Part shown: positions 56,409 through 63,962 of the stretch, in pieces | Position numbering within the stretch: the stretch's first letter is position 1 | Layout: each line of letters begins with the position of its first letter | Notes under the pieces: model-generated | What the model was told of the DNA's origin: nothing | The model's input: only the letters and a program-made list of their open reading frames with translations | The model's database searches: none | Translations under genes and position numbers: made by a program | From: Chloroflexota bacterium | GTDB lineage: Bacteria > Chloroflexota > Dehalococcoidia > Lucifugimonadales > Australimonadaceae | DNA length: 64,000 nt | Assembly: GCA_028874795.1 (NCBI GenBank) | Contig: JAPPHT010000010.1 | Span: 31,187-95,186 of the forward strand | Direction: 5' to 3'

Positions 56409-56888
56409 ATGGCGAAAGTGACGTCACTGGGACACGTTGGGCTCTTCGTGAACGACCTGGCGACGATGCGTGACTTCTACACGCGCGTGCTCGGGATGAC
56501 GGTTACGGACGAGAGCGCGGAGCGCGGGATGGTATTCCTGTCCGCGCAGCCGGGAGCGGAGCACCATGAGTTGCTGCTGATGCCCGGAAGGACGGGCGAT
56601 GCCGACGTGAAGATCGTGCAGCAGATGTCGTTCCACGTCGACAGCGTCGAGGACGTGCGCGAGTTCCACAACCGCTTCGTCGAGGACGGCGTGCAGATCG
56701 ACTCCGTCGTCACGCACGGCAACACGGCGAGCGTCTACTTCCGCGACCCGGAGGACAACCGGCTGGAGATCTACTACAGCCTGCCGGTGGAGTGGAAGCA
56801 GCCGTTCCGCGCCGAGATAGACGTTACGCAGAGCGACGAGGACATCCTCAGGCAGATCCACGACGTGACGGTCGGCGCCCAGCGTTAG
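56409..56888 (+). CDS. VOC-family protein, extradiol-dioxygenase-like
   Basis: 159 aa. TSLGHVGLFVNDLATMRDFYTRVLGMTVTDE opens the first unit. MSFHVDSVEDVREFHNRFVEDGVQ and VYFRDPEDNRLEIYYSLPVEW end the second, with His in GHVGL, His in SFHVD and Glu in LEIYY as plausible iron ligands, the set expected for catechol 2,3-dioxygenase-like proteins. AGGAGG lies 7 nt before the ATG at 56409. It precedes the second bicupin gene. Confidence 0.87.
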   Translation: MAKVTSLGHVGLFVNDLATMRDFYTRVLGMTVTDESAERGMVFLSAQPGAEHHELLLMPGRTGDADVKIVQQMSFHVDSVEDVREFHNRFVEDGVQIDSVVTHGNTASVYFRDPEDNRLEIYYSLPVEWKQPFRAEIDVTQSDEDILRQIHDVTVGAQR

Positions 56889-56904
56889 CCGACGCCGGAC
56901 CAAT

Positions 56905-56990
56905 CGAGGGCTGCGAGATTCCCGCCTTCGCGGGAATGACGGGAAGTGCGGGAACGACGCGGACGCGCAGGAATGACTACGTTCGTACAC
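56905..56990. repeat. dispersed repeat (TTCCCGCCTTCGCGGGAATGACG family)
   Basis: GATTCCCGCCTTCGCGGGAA forms a hairpin with arms TTCCCGC/GCGGGAA. Similar hairpins lie at 33085-33118 and 61568-61595. It sits before the bicupin gene. Confidence 0.7.
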
Positions 56991-57007
56991 ACAGGAGAAG
57001 GGACACG

Positions 57008-58270
57008 ATGACGGAACCGAGGTACGTGGAGCCGACCGGGAACCAGCGCGCCGGGTGGCACAAGGAAGGCGAAGGCGGCAGCACGAGCTACACCGTGCGG
57101 CTTGCGACGGCATGGGAGAAGTTCCAGCGCGCGGAGGGCATACCGGTCTTCAAGGGCGTGGGTGTGCGCGACTCCCGCGAGCTGCCGCGCGCCGAGTGGA
57201 AGCGTGTCGGCGGCAAAGGCACGTACATCCAGGTGACCGGCACCAACAACGCAACCGGCATGTTCGTCGTGGAGGTGCCCCCGCGCGGCGCGCTCCTCCC
57301 CCAGCGCCAGATGTACGAGGAACGCTACATCGTGCTGGAGGGACGCGGCAGCACGGAGGTGTGGCGGAACGGCGACACGGCGATGACCGCGTTCGAATGG
57401 CAGCCATGGAGCCTGTTCGCGATACCGCTGAACGCCAACTTCCGCATCATCAACGCGTCGTCGGCCCCGGCCCTGCTGCTCGCGGTGAACACTGCTCCCC
57501 GGACCATCAACGCGTTCCAGAACATGAACTTCGTCTTCAACTGCGAGTTCAACTTCGACGACCGGCTCGGCGGCAACCTCGAGGACTTCTGGAACCCGAA
57601 CGACGAGATCGAGCCGCAACCGGTGCGCGGGCGCGCCATGGTGACGTCCAACCTGCTGCCCGACATCCAGAACGCCTACCTGCCGCTCGACAATAACCGC
57701 GGCCCCGGCTTCCGGTGGGTGGCGCCGAACCAGGTGGGCAACACGATGATCCAGGGATGGCTTGCCGAGTACCCCAGCGGCCGCTACGCCAAGGCGCATG
57801 CCCACGCGTCAGGGGCGGTGCTCGTCTGCTGCAAGGGCGAAGGCTTCTCCTGGACGTGGCCGAGCAGCGAGGGCGGTCTCACCCCGTGGCAGGACGGCAA
57901 GGGCGACCTCGTCAAGATACAGGAGTACGTTCCCGGCGGCCTCATCAGCGCCGCGCCCGGCCCGGCCAACTGGTTCCACCAGCATTTTGCAGTCGGGAAG
58001 GAACCCTTCCGCGTCTTCAACTACACGGGGCCCATGCCCGGCAACCCGGAGTCCAGCCGCAACCGCGCCAACGACTTCGCTGAGGAGGGCACGCTGATCC
58101 GACAGCATGCCGACATCACGGACGGCGGCAACGCTATCCCCTACCACCTGGAGGACCCGTACGTGCGGCAGCACTTCGAGGAGAAGCTGCGCCAGAACGG
58201 CGTGGCCTCCACGATGCCGGAGGTGGTCTACACCGAGGCGGGAGCGAACATGGAGGTCATGTCGGACTAG
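57008..58270 (+). CDS. bicupin protein (paralogue of 35518-36654)
   Basis: 420 aa with two cupin modules. The first has VEVPPRGALLPQRQMYEERYIVLEGRGSTEVW and FAIPLNANFRI. The second has AEYPSGRYAKAHAHASGAVLVCCKGEGFSWTW and SAAPGPANWFHQHFAVGKEPFRVF. Histidine ligands are clear in cupin 2, but cupin 1 lacks the usual H-x-H and reads QRQMYEE, so one metal site may be lost. AGGAG precedes the ATG. It follows a VOC gene and shares 4 nt with a convergent PPOX-fold gene. Confidence 0.82.
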   Translation: MTEPRYVEPTGNQRAGWHKEGEGGSTSYTVRLATAWEKFQRAEGIPVFKGVGVRDSRELPRAEWKRVGGKGTYIQVTGTNNATGMFVVEVPPRGALLPQRQMYEERYIVLEGRGSTEVWRNGDTAMTAFEWQPWSLFAIPLNANFRIINASSAPALLLAVNTAPRTINAFQNMNFVFNCEFNFDDRLGGNLEDFWNPNDEIEPQPVRGRAMVTSNLLPDIQNAYLPLDNNRGPGFRWVAPNQVGNTMIQGWLAEYPSGRYAKAHAHASGAVLVCCKGEGFSWTWPSSEGGLTPWQDGKGDLVKIQEYVPGGLISAAPGPANWFHQHFAVGKEPFRVFNYTGPMPGNPESSRNRANDFAEEGTLIRQHADITDGGNAIPYHLEDPYVRQHFEEKLRQNGVASTMPEVVYTEAGANMEVMSD

Positions 58271-58692
58271 CCCCGTACGCGGAGGCTGCCGTAGACACGC
58301 TCCGGCGCGACGAGCACCACCGTGCGCTGCTCCTCGCGCATGGCGCTGTCGAAGTCGCTCCACGACTCCGGCGGCCGCCCGGCCGCCCCGTACGTGCGCC
58401 GCAGCAGGTCGAGCAGCCCCGCCTCGTCCGTGTTGTCCCAGCTGTGCACGGAAGCCGCACCTTGGACGGTCACGTAGCGCCGGTTGTCCGGGTTGACGAG
58501 GGTGACGGAGCAGTGGCCGCTGCGGCGCACGTTGCGCACCTTTATGGTGTCGGCGCGCGAGACGAACCCCACCTGCCCGTCCACGAGCCCCGCGCTGACC
58601 ACGGTGGTCTGTGCGCGTCCGGACGCACCGACGGTGCTGACGAGCGCGAAGTGGTTGGCTTCGATGAAAGGAAGTGCTTCTGCGAGTTCCAA
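58267..58692 (-). CDS. pyridoxamine-5'-phosphate-oxidase-fold (F420/FMN-binding) protein
   Basis: 141 aa split-barrel protein. LPFIEANHFALVSTVGASGRAQTTVVSAGLVDGQVGFVSRADTIKVRNVRRSGHCSVTLVNPDNRRYVTVQGAASV is typical of PPOX-class F420-dependent enzymes. The start is taken as TTG at 58692, with AGGAGA 6 nt upstream. The track ORF continues for 350 codons antisense to no gene of its own and has the composition of a frame shadow, so it is cut. It sits right after the LigB-like gene. Confidence 0.83.
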   Translation of the reverse strand: MELAEALPFIEANHFALVSTVGASGRAQTTVVSAGLVDGQVGFVSRADTIKVRNVRRSGHCSVTLVNPDNRRYVTVQGAASVHSWDNTDEAGLLDLLRRTYGAAGRPPESWSDFDSAMREEQRTVVLVAPERVYGSLRVRG

Positions 58693-58718
58693 GGTCTGTC
58701 TCCTAGTCTGGTGCCCTT

Positions 58719-59675
58719 CTATCCCCAGGTGCCGAAGGTGAGGCCGTGGCCGGTGCCCGCGAGCGAGCGGTAGCACGGGAGGTAGTCGAGCAGCGTCATG
58801 GTGCCGGGGGACATCGCGCCCGCGACGGTCACCCAGTTCAGTATCTCCGGTGTGCCGGGCGCGCCGTTGAGCCGGTCGCGCTGCAGCGACGAGAGCGCCT
58901 GCTCGTCGCCGCTCTCCAGCGCCGCGATGACGCCCCGGTCGAGCTCCTCGTCGATGATCTGGTGGCTGAGGCCGCCGGATGCCATCAGCGCGACGCGGGC
59001 GTCGGCGTCCCATGATTCGACCGCGCGGCGCAGCGCCCCGCCGAGCGCGTAGCAGCGGGCGGAACTCGCCTGGTACGGCAGGTACCGGCTGACCATGAAC
59101 GGCACGACGGGCAGGTTCTCGTCCGGCATGACGTAGTGGTGCGCGTAGGAGAAGGCGTCGTCGAGCGCGTGACCGTCGCGCACACCGTCGCCGCAGCCGA
59201 CGTCGAAGCCCTCGTCGTTCAGCGCCGTGATCAGGTGCTCCGCGAGCTGCGGCTGGCCGGGGCGGTCGTTGATGACGGGAGCGCGACGCTCCTCGTTCGA
59301 GCGAAAGCGGGCGTCGGGGTCGAAGTCCTGACGTTCGGCGACGGGCAGCGACCCGGCACGCATGACGGCGAATACGGCGCGCGTCTCGTCGGCCCAGACC
59401 CGGTGGGGGTTGCTGATGACGACGAGCACGTCGGGCTTCGCCTCGTCCAGCGCGCCGCGCAGCTTGCCGATCGCGGCGTGGGCGGCCTCGTAGCGCTCGC
59501 GCTGCTTCTCCGGCGTCAACTGCGCCTCGATGTCGGCCGGCGCGTTGGCGAGCAGCGACTGGTAGTCGAAGCGGGGGTCCCGGGTATCGGCGTCGCCGAG
59601 GCGCGGCCAGCCGACAGGGTCGGTCTGTATCGAGGGGCCGTGCGAACTGCCGATGCCGAGGACGATGGTGGCCAT
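58719..59675 (-). CDS. LigB-type class III extradiol dioxygenase
   Basis: 318 aa. GIGSSHGPSIQ, VVISNPHRVWADE, DGHALDDAFSYAHHYVM and MASGGLSHQIIDEELDRGV are the LigB-family blocks carrying the iron ligands (His, His, Glu/Asp) and the acid-base His. The family includes protocatechuate 4,5-dioxygenase beta subunits and 2,3-dihydroxyphenylpropionate dioxygenases. AGGAGG is 5 nt before the ATG at 59675. It ends 26 nt before the PPOX gene. The role is probably meta-cleavage of a catechol. Confidence 0.88.
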   Translation of the reverse strand: MATIVLGIGSSHGPSIQTDPVGWPRLGDADTRDPRFDYQSLLANAPADIEAQLTPEKQRERYEAAHAAIGKLRGALDEAKPDVLVVISNPHRVWADETRAVFAVMRAGSLPVAERQDFDPDARFRSNEERRAPVINDRPGQPQLAEHLITALNDEGFDVGCGDGVRDGHALDDAFSYAHHYVMPDENLPVVPFMVSRYLPYQASSARCYALGGALRRAVESWDADARVALMASGGLSHQIIDEELDRGVIAALESGDEQALSSLQRDRLNGAPGTPEILNWVTVAGAMSPGTMTLLDYLPCYRSLAGTGHGLTFGTWG

Positions 59676-59783
59676 GTGCGCCTCCTGCGCGCGGCTTCTC
59701 GCCGCGAAGGTGTTGGTCTGCTTGTGGCGCAAGCATAGGACGCAGGGCGGCGTAAGGCAAAGGCAGGTTTGTTGGTGGTGTGG

Positions 59784-60038
59784 TCAGGACGCAGAGTCGA
59801 GGCGCGCGATCTCCGCTTGCATCTGTTTGGCGACACTGATGAGTTCCCGGATGCGGACGGTATTCTCCTGCATCCTTGTGCGGATGGCCCCTATCTCCTG
59901 CCCACTGGCGCGTATGCGCTCGTCATGTTGAATGGCCAGCAGTTCATACTCCTGCTGTTGGTCGACCATGACGTGCATTGCCTGCGACAGGTTGGTGATC
60001 GCTCTGAAAAGTTGGGACATTCCGTCTTGTGACGTCAT
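59784..60038 (-). CDS. small coiled-coil protein
   Basis: 84 aa. It is almost entirely heptad-like: AITNLSQAMHVMVDQQQEYELLAIQHDERIRASGQEIGAIRTRMQENTVRIRELISVAKQMQAEIARLD. No known domain. GAGGGG lies 5 nt before the ATG at 60038; the longer track start lacks one. It could be a structural partner protein. Confidence that it is expressed is moderate. Confidence 0.6.
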   Translation of the reverse strand: MTSQDGMSQLFRAITNLSQAMHVMVDQQQEYELLAIQHDERIRASGQEIGAIRTRMQENTVRIRELISVAKQMQAEIARLDSAS

Positions 60039-60211
60039 CGGATCCCCTCTGGCAGCGGGAGTTGTCTGCCGTGTGCTGCCTGACAGTCGCATCGTAGGAC
60101 TGCGGCACGTGGGGGGGCAAGGGGCAGGTGGCACAGTTCGCACATCCCGTTCCCCTTGCCTCTGCAGATGCTATCCTCCGCGCATCCGGAACCCTCGCAG
60201 GAGGAGGACGC

Positions 60212-61423
60212 ATGACCACTGAGAACTCCACTGTGCTCGGCATCGGCATCATCGGGCTGGGCGGCGCGGCGGTCGCCATGGTCCCGCGGATGGCATTCAA
60301 TCCGCGCTTCAAGATCATCGCCGCGGCGGACCTCGACACCGAGATACTCGGCCGCTTCGCCCAGGACTTCCCGGACGCCGCGACCCACACGAGCGCGGAG
60401 GAGATGTGCAAGGACCCGCGCATCGACCTCGTCTACATCGCGACGCCGACCATACTGCACAGCCAGCACTGCGAACTGGCGATGTCGTACGGCAAGCACG
60501 TGCTCATCGAGAAGCCGATGACGATCAACGTGGAGGAAGGCACGGCGCTGGCCGAGTCGGCGGAGCGCCAGGGCGTGCTGCTCGGCGTGAACGTGAAACA
60601 CAGCTTCGAACCGCGCGTGCTGCGCATCCGCGAGATGGTGCGCACCGGTGAGTTCGGCGAGCTGCGGATGATGCACCACTGGCGCTACCAGGACTGGCTG
60701 TACCGCCCGCGCTCCCACGAAGAACTGACGCCGGGGCCCGGCGGCGGCATCCTCTGGCGGCAGGGGCCGCACCAGTTCGACATCATCCGCACCATAGGCG
60801 GCGGCATGGTGCGGAGCGTGCGCGGCACGTCTGCCGCGTGGGATCCCGCCCGCCGCGTACCGGGCGCGCACGCAGCCTACCTGGAGTTCGAGAACGGCGT
60901 GTTCTGCACCGCCGTCTACAGCGGCTACGACCACTGGGACTCGCGTGAGTTCATGCACGGCGTCGGCAGGGACGGCATCTTCCCCGACCCGGCGAAGCAC
61001 GCCTCGGCGCGGCGCGAACAGGCAGAGGCCACCGACCCCGATTGGGAGGACGCGGCGGCGCGGGCTGAACGGTACGGACTGGGACGCTCCGACCCCATGG
61101 AGCCGCCGACCGGCCCCTCCAGCGCGGGCTGGCTGCTCGGCGGGCCGCTCATGGTGAGCTTCGACGACGCGGACGTTCGGCTCTCGCCGGGCGGGCTTAC
61201 CGTCTACGGCAACAGGGAGCGCACCGAGATTCCGCTCGTGACGGTGGAGGACGGCCGCGATGGACGGCTCAACACGTTCTACGACGCCATCGTCACGGGA
61301 CGCCCCCTTCCCGCCAACGCGCGCTGGGGCAACGCCACGATCGAACTGCTGCTGGCGATCGAGCAGTCCGGCGAGCAGCGCAAGGAGATGTTCCTCCAGC
61401 ACCAGACGCCGACGGTGGACTGA
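60212..61423 (+). CDS. Gfo/Idh/MocA-family oxidoreductase
   Basis: 403 aa. Rossmann fold GIGIIGLGGAAVAMVPRM, then VYIATPTILHSQHCELAMSYGKHVLIEKPMTINVEEG. This contains the EKP motif diagnostic of the family, with Lys as the catalytic residue. GPHQFDIIRTIGGG is in the C-terminal domain. The substrate is a sugar, inositol or aromatic carbonyl compound. Phthalate dihydrodiol dehydrogenase-type enzymes belong here too. AGGAGGAGG precedes the ATG at 60212 by 4 nt. Confidence 0.92.
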   Translation: MTTENSTVLGIGIIGLGGAAVAMVPRMAFNPRFKIIAAADLDTEILGRFAQDFPDAATHTSAEEMCKDPRIDLVYIATPTILHSQHCELAMSYGKHVLIEKPMTINVEEGTALAESAERQGVLLGVNVKHSFEPRVLRIREMVRTGEFGELRMMHHWRYQDWLYRPRSHEELTPGPGGGILWRQGPHQFDIIRTIGGGMVRSVRGTSAAWDPARRVPGAHAAYLEFENGVFCTAVYSGYDHWDSREFMHGVGRDGIFPDPAKHASARREQAEATDPDWEDAAARAERYGLGRSDPMEPPTGPSSAGWLLGGPLMVSFDDADVRLSPGGLTVYGNRERTEIPLVTVEDGRDGRLNTFYDAIVTGRPLPANARWGNATIELLLAIEQSGEQRKEMFLQHQTPTVD

Positions 61424-61454
61424 GGATTTCGTTCGCAGAGACGCTCGATGAGAG

Positions 61455-61640
61455 TACAGACATTGTCATCCCGAGTGGAGCGCAGCGGAACCGAGGGATC
61501 TCTCGGAGCGATATCCCGTCGTATACCAACCCCTCCCTACTCCCGCCCCGCGTGCCCTGACGGGCGCCCTGGATTCCCGCTTTCGCGGGAATGACGAAGA
61601 GGGCGGGAACGACGAAGAGTACGGAAGCAACGAACGTACA
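61455..61640. repeat. dispersed repeat block
   Basis: TTGTCATCCCGAGTGGAGCG and CAGCGGAACCGAGGGATCTC, then GATTCCCGCTTTCGCGGGAATGACGAAG. These are the 'GAGCG..TCTC' and 'TTCGCGGGAATGACG' families again. Confidence 0.65.
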
Positions 61641-61652
61641 AGGAGAGAAGGG

Positions 61653-62765
61653 ATGCTGTTCATAGACAACGCGACCGTGGAGCGGCTGCTCCCGATGGAC
61701 GAGTGCATAGACGCGCAGGACTACGCGTTCCGCGGGCTGCCCACGGGCGAGTCCGTCCACCGGCCCCGCATCGACCTGTACATGCCGGCGGAGCGTCCAG
61801 ACGGCTACTACCGCTGGGGCACGATGGAGGGCGCGAGCGACGCGCTGGGCGTCTTCGCCATCCGCATGAAGTCGGACATCCTCTACTGGCCGCGCGACGA
61901 GCACGGCTACTGGAAAGAGGAGAAGTACTGCATGGAGCCGGGCACGTACTGCGGGCTGATCTTCCTGTTCAGCACGCGCGACGGCGAACCGCTGGCGCTC
62001 ATCAACGACGGCATCCTGCAGCACATGCGCGTGGGCGGCGGCGCGGGGCTCGGCGTGAAGTACCTCTCGCGTCCGGACTCGCAGACCGTGGGGATGCTCG
62101 GCTCCGGCGGCATGGCGCGCACGTACCTGGAGGCGTTCTGCGCGGTGCGCGACATCCGCAGTGTCAAGGTGTTCAGCCCCACGAAGGCGAACCGCGAGCG
62201 CTACGCGGAGGAGATGTCGGCGAAGCTGGAGCTCGAGGTGCGCGCCGTCGACACGCCGGAGGCGGCGGTCGAGGACGTGGACATCGTCTCCGCCTGCACG
62301 AACGCGATGGAGCCTGCGCTGAAGGGCGACTGGCTCTCGCCCGGACAGCACGTGACCGACGTACGCGGCGAGCTGGACGCCGGGGTGTTCGAGCGCGCGG
62401 ACGTCACTGTCAAGCAGGGCGTGGCGCACTCGCGGCCCAGCAACGAGGACGTGCGGAGCATGGGCGACGGGTACAACCGGGGCGACTACATCGGCGGGAC
62501 GGAGGAGCAGAAGCAGCGCCTCCCTGCCCGTCTGCGCGAGGCGCGGGTGAACACCGGAGGGACCGATGAGACGCCGACGTTCAACGACCTCGCGAGCGGC
62601 AGGGTCGGCCGGACGTCGCGGGACCAGATCTCGCTCTACCTGAACTCCGGCAACCAGGGGCTGCAGTTCGCGGCGGTCGGCTCGGTGGTCTACCGCAAGG
62701 CGAAGGAAGAGGGCCTCGCGCGCGAGATCCCGACGGAGTGGTTCCTGCAGGACATCCGGGACTAG
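61653..62765 (+). CDS. ornithine cyclodeaminase / mu-crystallin family protein
   Basis: 370 aa. NAD(P)-binding GVKYLSRPDSQTVGMLGSGGMARTYLEAFCAVRDIRSVKVFSP, and the substrate-side LALINDGILQHMRVGGGAGLG. VDIVSACTNAMEPALKGDWLSPGQHVTDVRG belongs to the family. The substrate may be an amino acid or imine; ornithine cyclodeamination is not assured. AAGGAGAG precedes the ATG. It follows the Gfo/Idh/MocA gene after a repeat-filled gap and ends 15 nt before a 12-bp hairpin. Confidence 0.88.
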   Translation: MLFIDNATVERLLPMDECIDAQDYAFRGLPTGESVHRPRIDLYMPAERPDGYYRWGTMEGASDALGVFAIRMKSDILYWPRDEHGYWKEEKYCMEPGTYCGLIFLFSTRDGEPLALINDGILQHMRVGGGAGLGVKYLSRPDSQTVGMLGSGGMARTYLEAFCAVRDIRSVKVFSPTKANRERYAEEMSAKLELEVRAVDTPEAAVEDVDIVSACTNAMEPALKGDWLSPGQHVTDVRGELDAGVFERADVTVKQGVAHSRPSNEDVRSMGDGYNRGDYIGGTEEQKQRLPARLREARVNTGGTDETPTFNDLASGRVGRTSRDQISLYLNSGNQGLQFAAVGSVVYRKAKEEGLAREIPTEWFLQDIRD

Positions 62766-62780
62766 GGAGAACGAGGCGCG

Positions 62781-63014
62781 ATCAAGGTGGCCAACCTGCC
62801 TGGGTTCTGGCCACCTTGATGCCTGGCCTACGAGTGAACGGCCGCCGCCGTTTGGCCCCCTTGAGATCCTTGATATGGGCAATTTCAAGGCCACGGCCTG
62901 CTTCCGGGGCTCCGCAGTATCAAGAATCTCAAGATGGCCATGTTCTTCAAGTTTGAGGACTGGAGCCATAGACGTGGTCAATAGCAGCGGGGCGGAGCTA
63001 TAGACGCGGTCTAT
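62781..63014. repeat. palindrome-dense intergenic region with CTTGA/TCAAG and ATAGAC motifs
   Basis: ATCAAGGTGGCC (62781) and GGCCACCTTGAT (62809) are perfect 12-bp arms. CTTGAGATCCTTGATA (62860) and TATCAAGAATCTCAAG (62918) are inverted 16-mers with one mismatch. ATAGACGTGGTC (62969) and ATAGACGCGGTCTAT (63000, a perfect 6-3-6 palindrome) are 31 bp apart. No gene is seen in the roughly 400-bp gap. The ATAGAC palindrome is a likely operator for the downstream toxin pair. Confidence 0.65.
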
Positions 63015-63162
63015 GGGTGCTGCGTGAACGGCAGTCATACGACCAGCGTAGCGGGCGCGGGCCCGACCGCGTAAGTGGCCGGTGTCAGAAGAATGTGACA
63101 CGCGCCCCTACCCTATGCAGTTGGGGGCGCATTACGATAGGTGGGAACGAAGGAGGTCAGCC

Positions 63163-63609
63163 GTGGCCACGAACATGCGAAAGCGGCGGAGTACCCGTGC
63201 TGCTGCCGAAGAAAAGGCGCTCGAACCCGCGCGTACGCATGGCATGCTCATGGAAGTGAACTGGCAGGAGCGTACCGCCCAGCTCCATCCGACGCGCCCG
63301 TTTCCCGGCAAACGCCACGTTCCGCTACGGTTTCCGGGGGCGCTCGATGCGGAGATGCTGCGTCACGCGACGCGGTTCGTGACCGTCGTGGGTAAGGCTC
63401 GCTTCAACGAGAACGATGAGTACGAGGTCTTCCACGTCGAGGAGATCATCCCTCCCAGGGGCAACAGGCCGTTCAGCCGTGAGGAGTTGGAGGAGGCGCT
63501 GGCGAACGCCAAGCCGTTCGTGCCTGGTGAGATACCGCCTATGGACATCCCCGAAGAAGAGATGGAAGAGTTCAGGCGTGTGATTCGCGAAGCGCGGAAC
63601 GTGCGATGA
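63163..63609 (+). CDS. putative antitoxin partner of the PIN toxin
   Basis: 148 aa. TRAAAEEKALEPARTHGMLMEVNWQERTAQLHPTRPFPGKRHVPLRFPGALDAEMLRHATRFVTVVGKARFNENDEYEVFHVEEI is a beta-rich domain, followed by an acidic helical tail FSREELEEALANAKPFVPGEIPPMDIPEEEMEEFRRVIREA. I do not recognise a Pfam family, but similar ORFs precede PIN toxins. The position and 4-nt ATGA overlap with the next gene make an antitoxin role likely. GTG start with GGAGG 6 nt upstream. It is larger than typical VapB proteins. Confidence 0.6.
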   Translation: MATNMRKRRSTRAAAEEKALEPARTHGMLMEVNWQERTAQLHPTRPFPGKRHVPLRFPGALDAEMLRHATRFVTVVGKARFNENDEYEVFHVEEIIPPRGNRPFSREELEEALANAKPFVPGEIPPMDIPEEEMEEFRRVIREARNVR

Positions 63610-63962
63610 CCACACAGTACCTCCGCCCCATCGTCTTGGACACCTCAGTAGTTTCGGTGCTGCTCAATGAACGCCCCGCAGTTGCTTGTCGCTACTATGA
63701 AGATCAACTGCGAGGGTCACGCCTGCTCGTCTCCTTTCAGACACTCGAAGAGATATGGTTCGGCGCCTACCAAGCAAGCTGGGGTCTTCGCAGGAGGGGT
63801 GAACTGACAGGCCGACTTGCACGCTACGAGGTCGTCTGGCCCGGTCCTGAGCTGGTTGACCGTACGGCGCAACTGCGCGTCGAGCAAAGACGCAAGGGAC
63901 GCGAACTGACAACAGCCGACGCGTGGATAGCCGCGACCGCGCTGTCGCTAGGGATGCTCTGA
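63606..63962 (+). CDS. PIN-domain (VapC-like) toxin, C-terminus shortened
   Basis: 118 aa. PIVLDTSVVSVLL supplies the first Asp (D12), FQTLEEIWFGAY the Glu (48/49), and TTADAWIAATALSLGML the third acid (D105). VapC proteins normally continue with a strand, T/N-N-x-x-D/S-F and a terminal hydrophobic segment. Here TGA follows GML at once. In the next frame the DNA would encode LNNPSTLS, which resembles the missing motif, so a one-base frameshift is likely. RNase activity may be reduced. The window ends 38 bp later. Confidence 0.75.
   Translation: MTTQYLRPIVLDTSVVSVLLNERPAVACRYYEDQLRGSRLLVSFQTLEEIWFGAYQASWGLRRRGELTGRLARYEVVWPGPELVDRTAQLRVEQRRKGRELTTADAWIAATALSLGML

Noticed and set aside
58693-59760. 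497-aa ORF fused to the PPOX-fold domain
   Set aside because: The extension is another-frame reading of the LigB-type gene on the same strand. A TTG with a good ribosome site gives the normal domain length.
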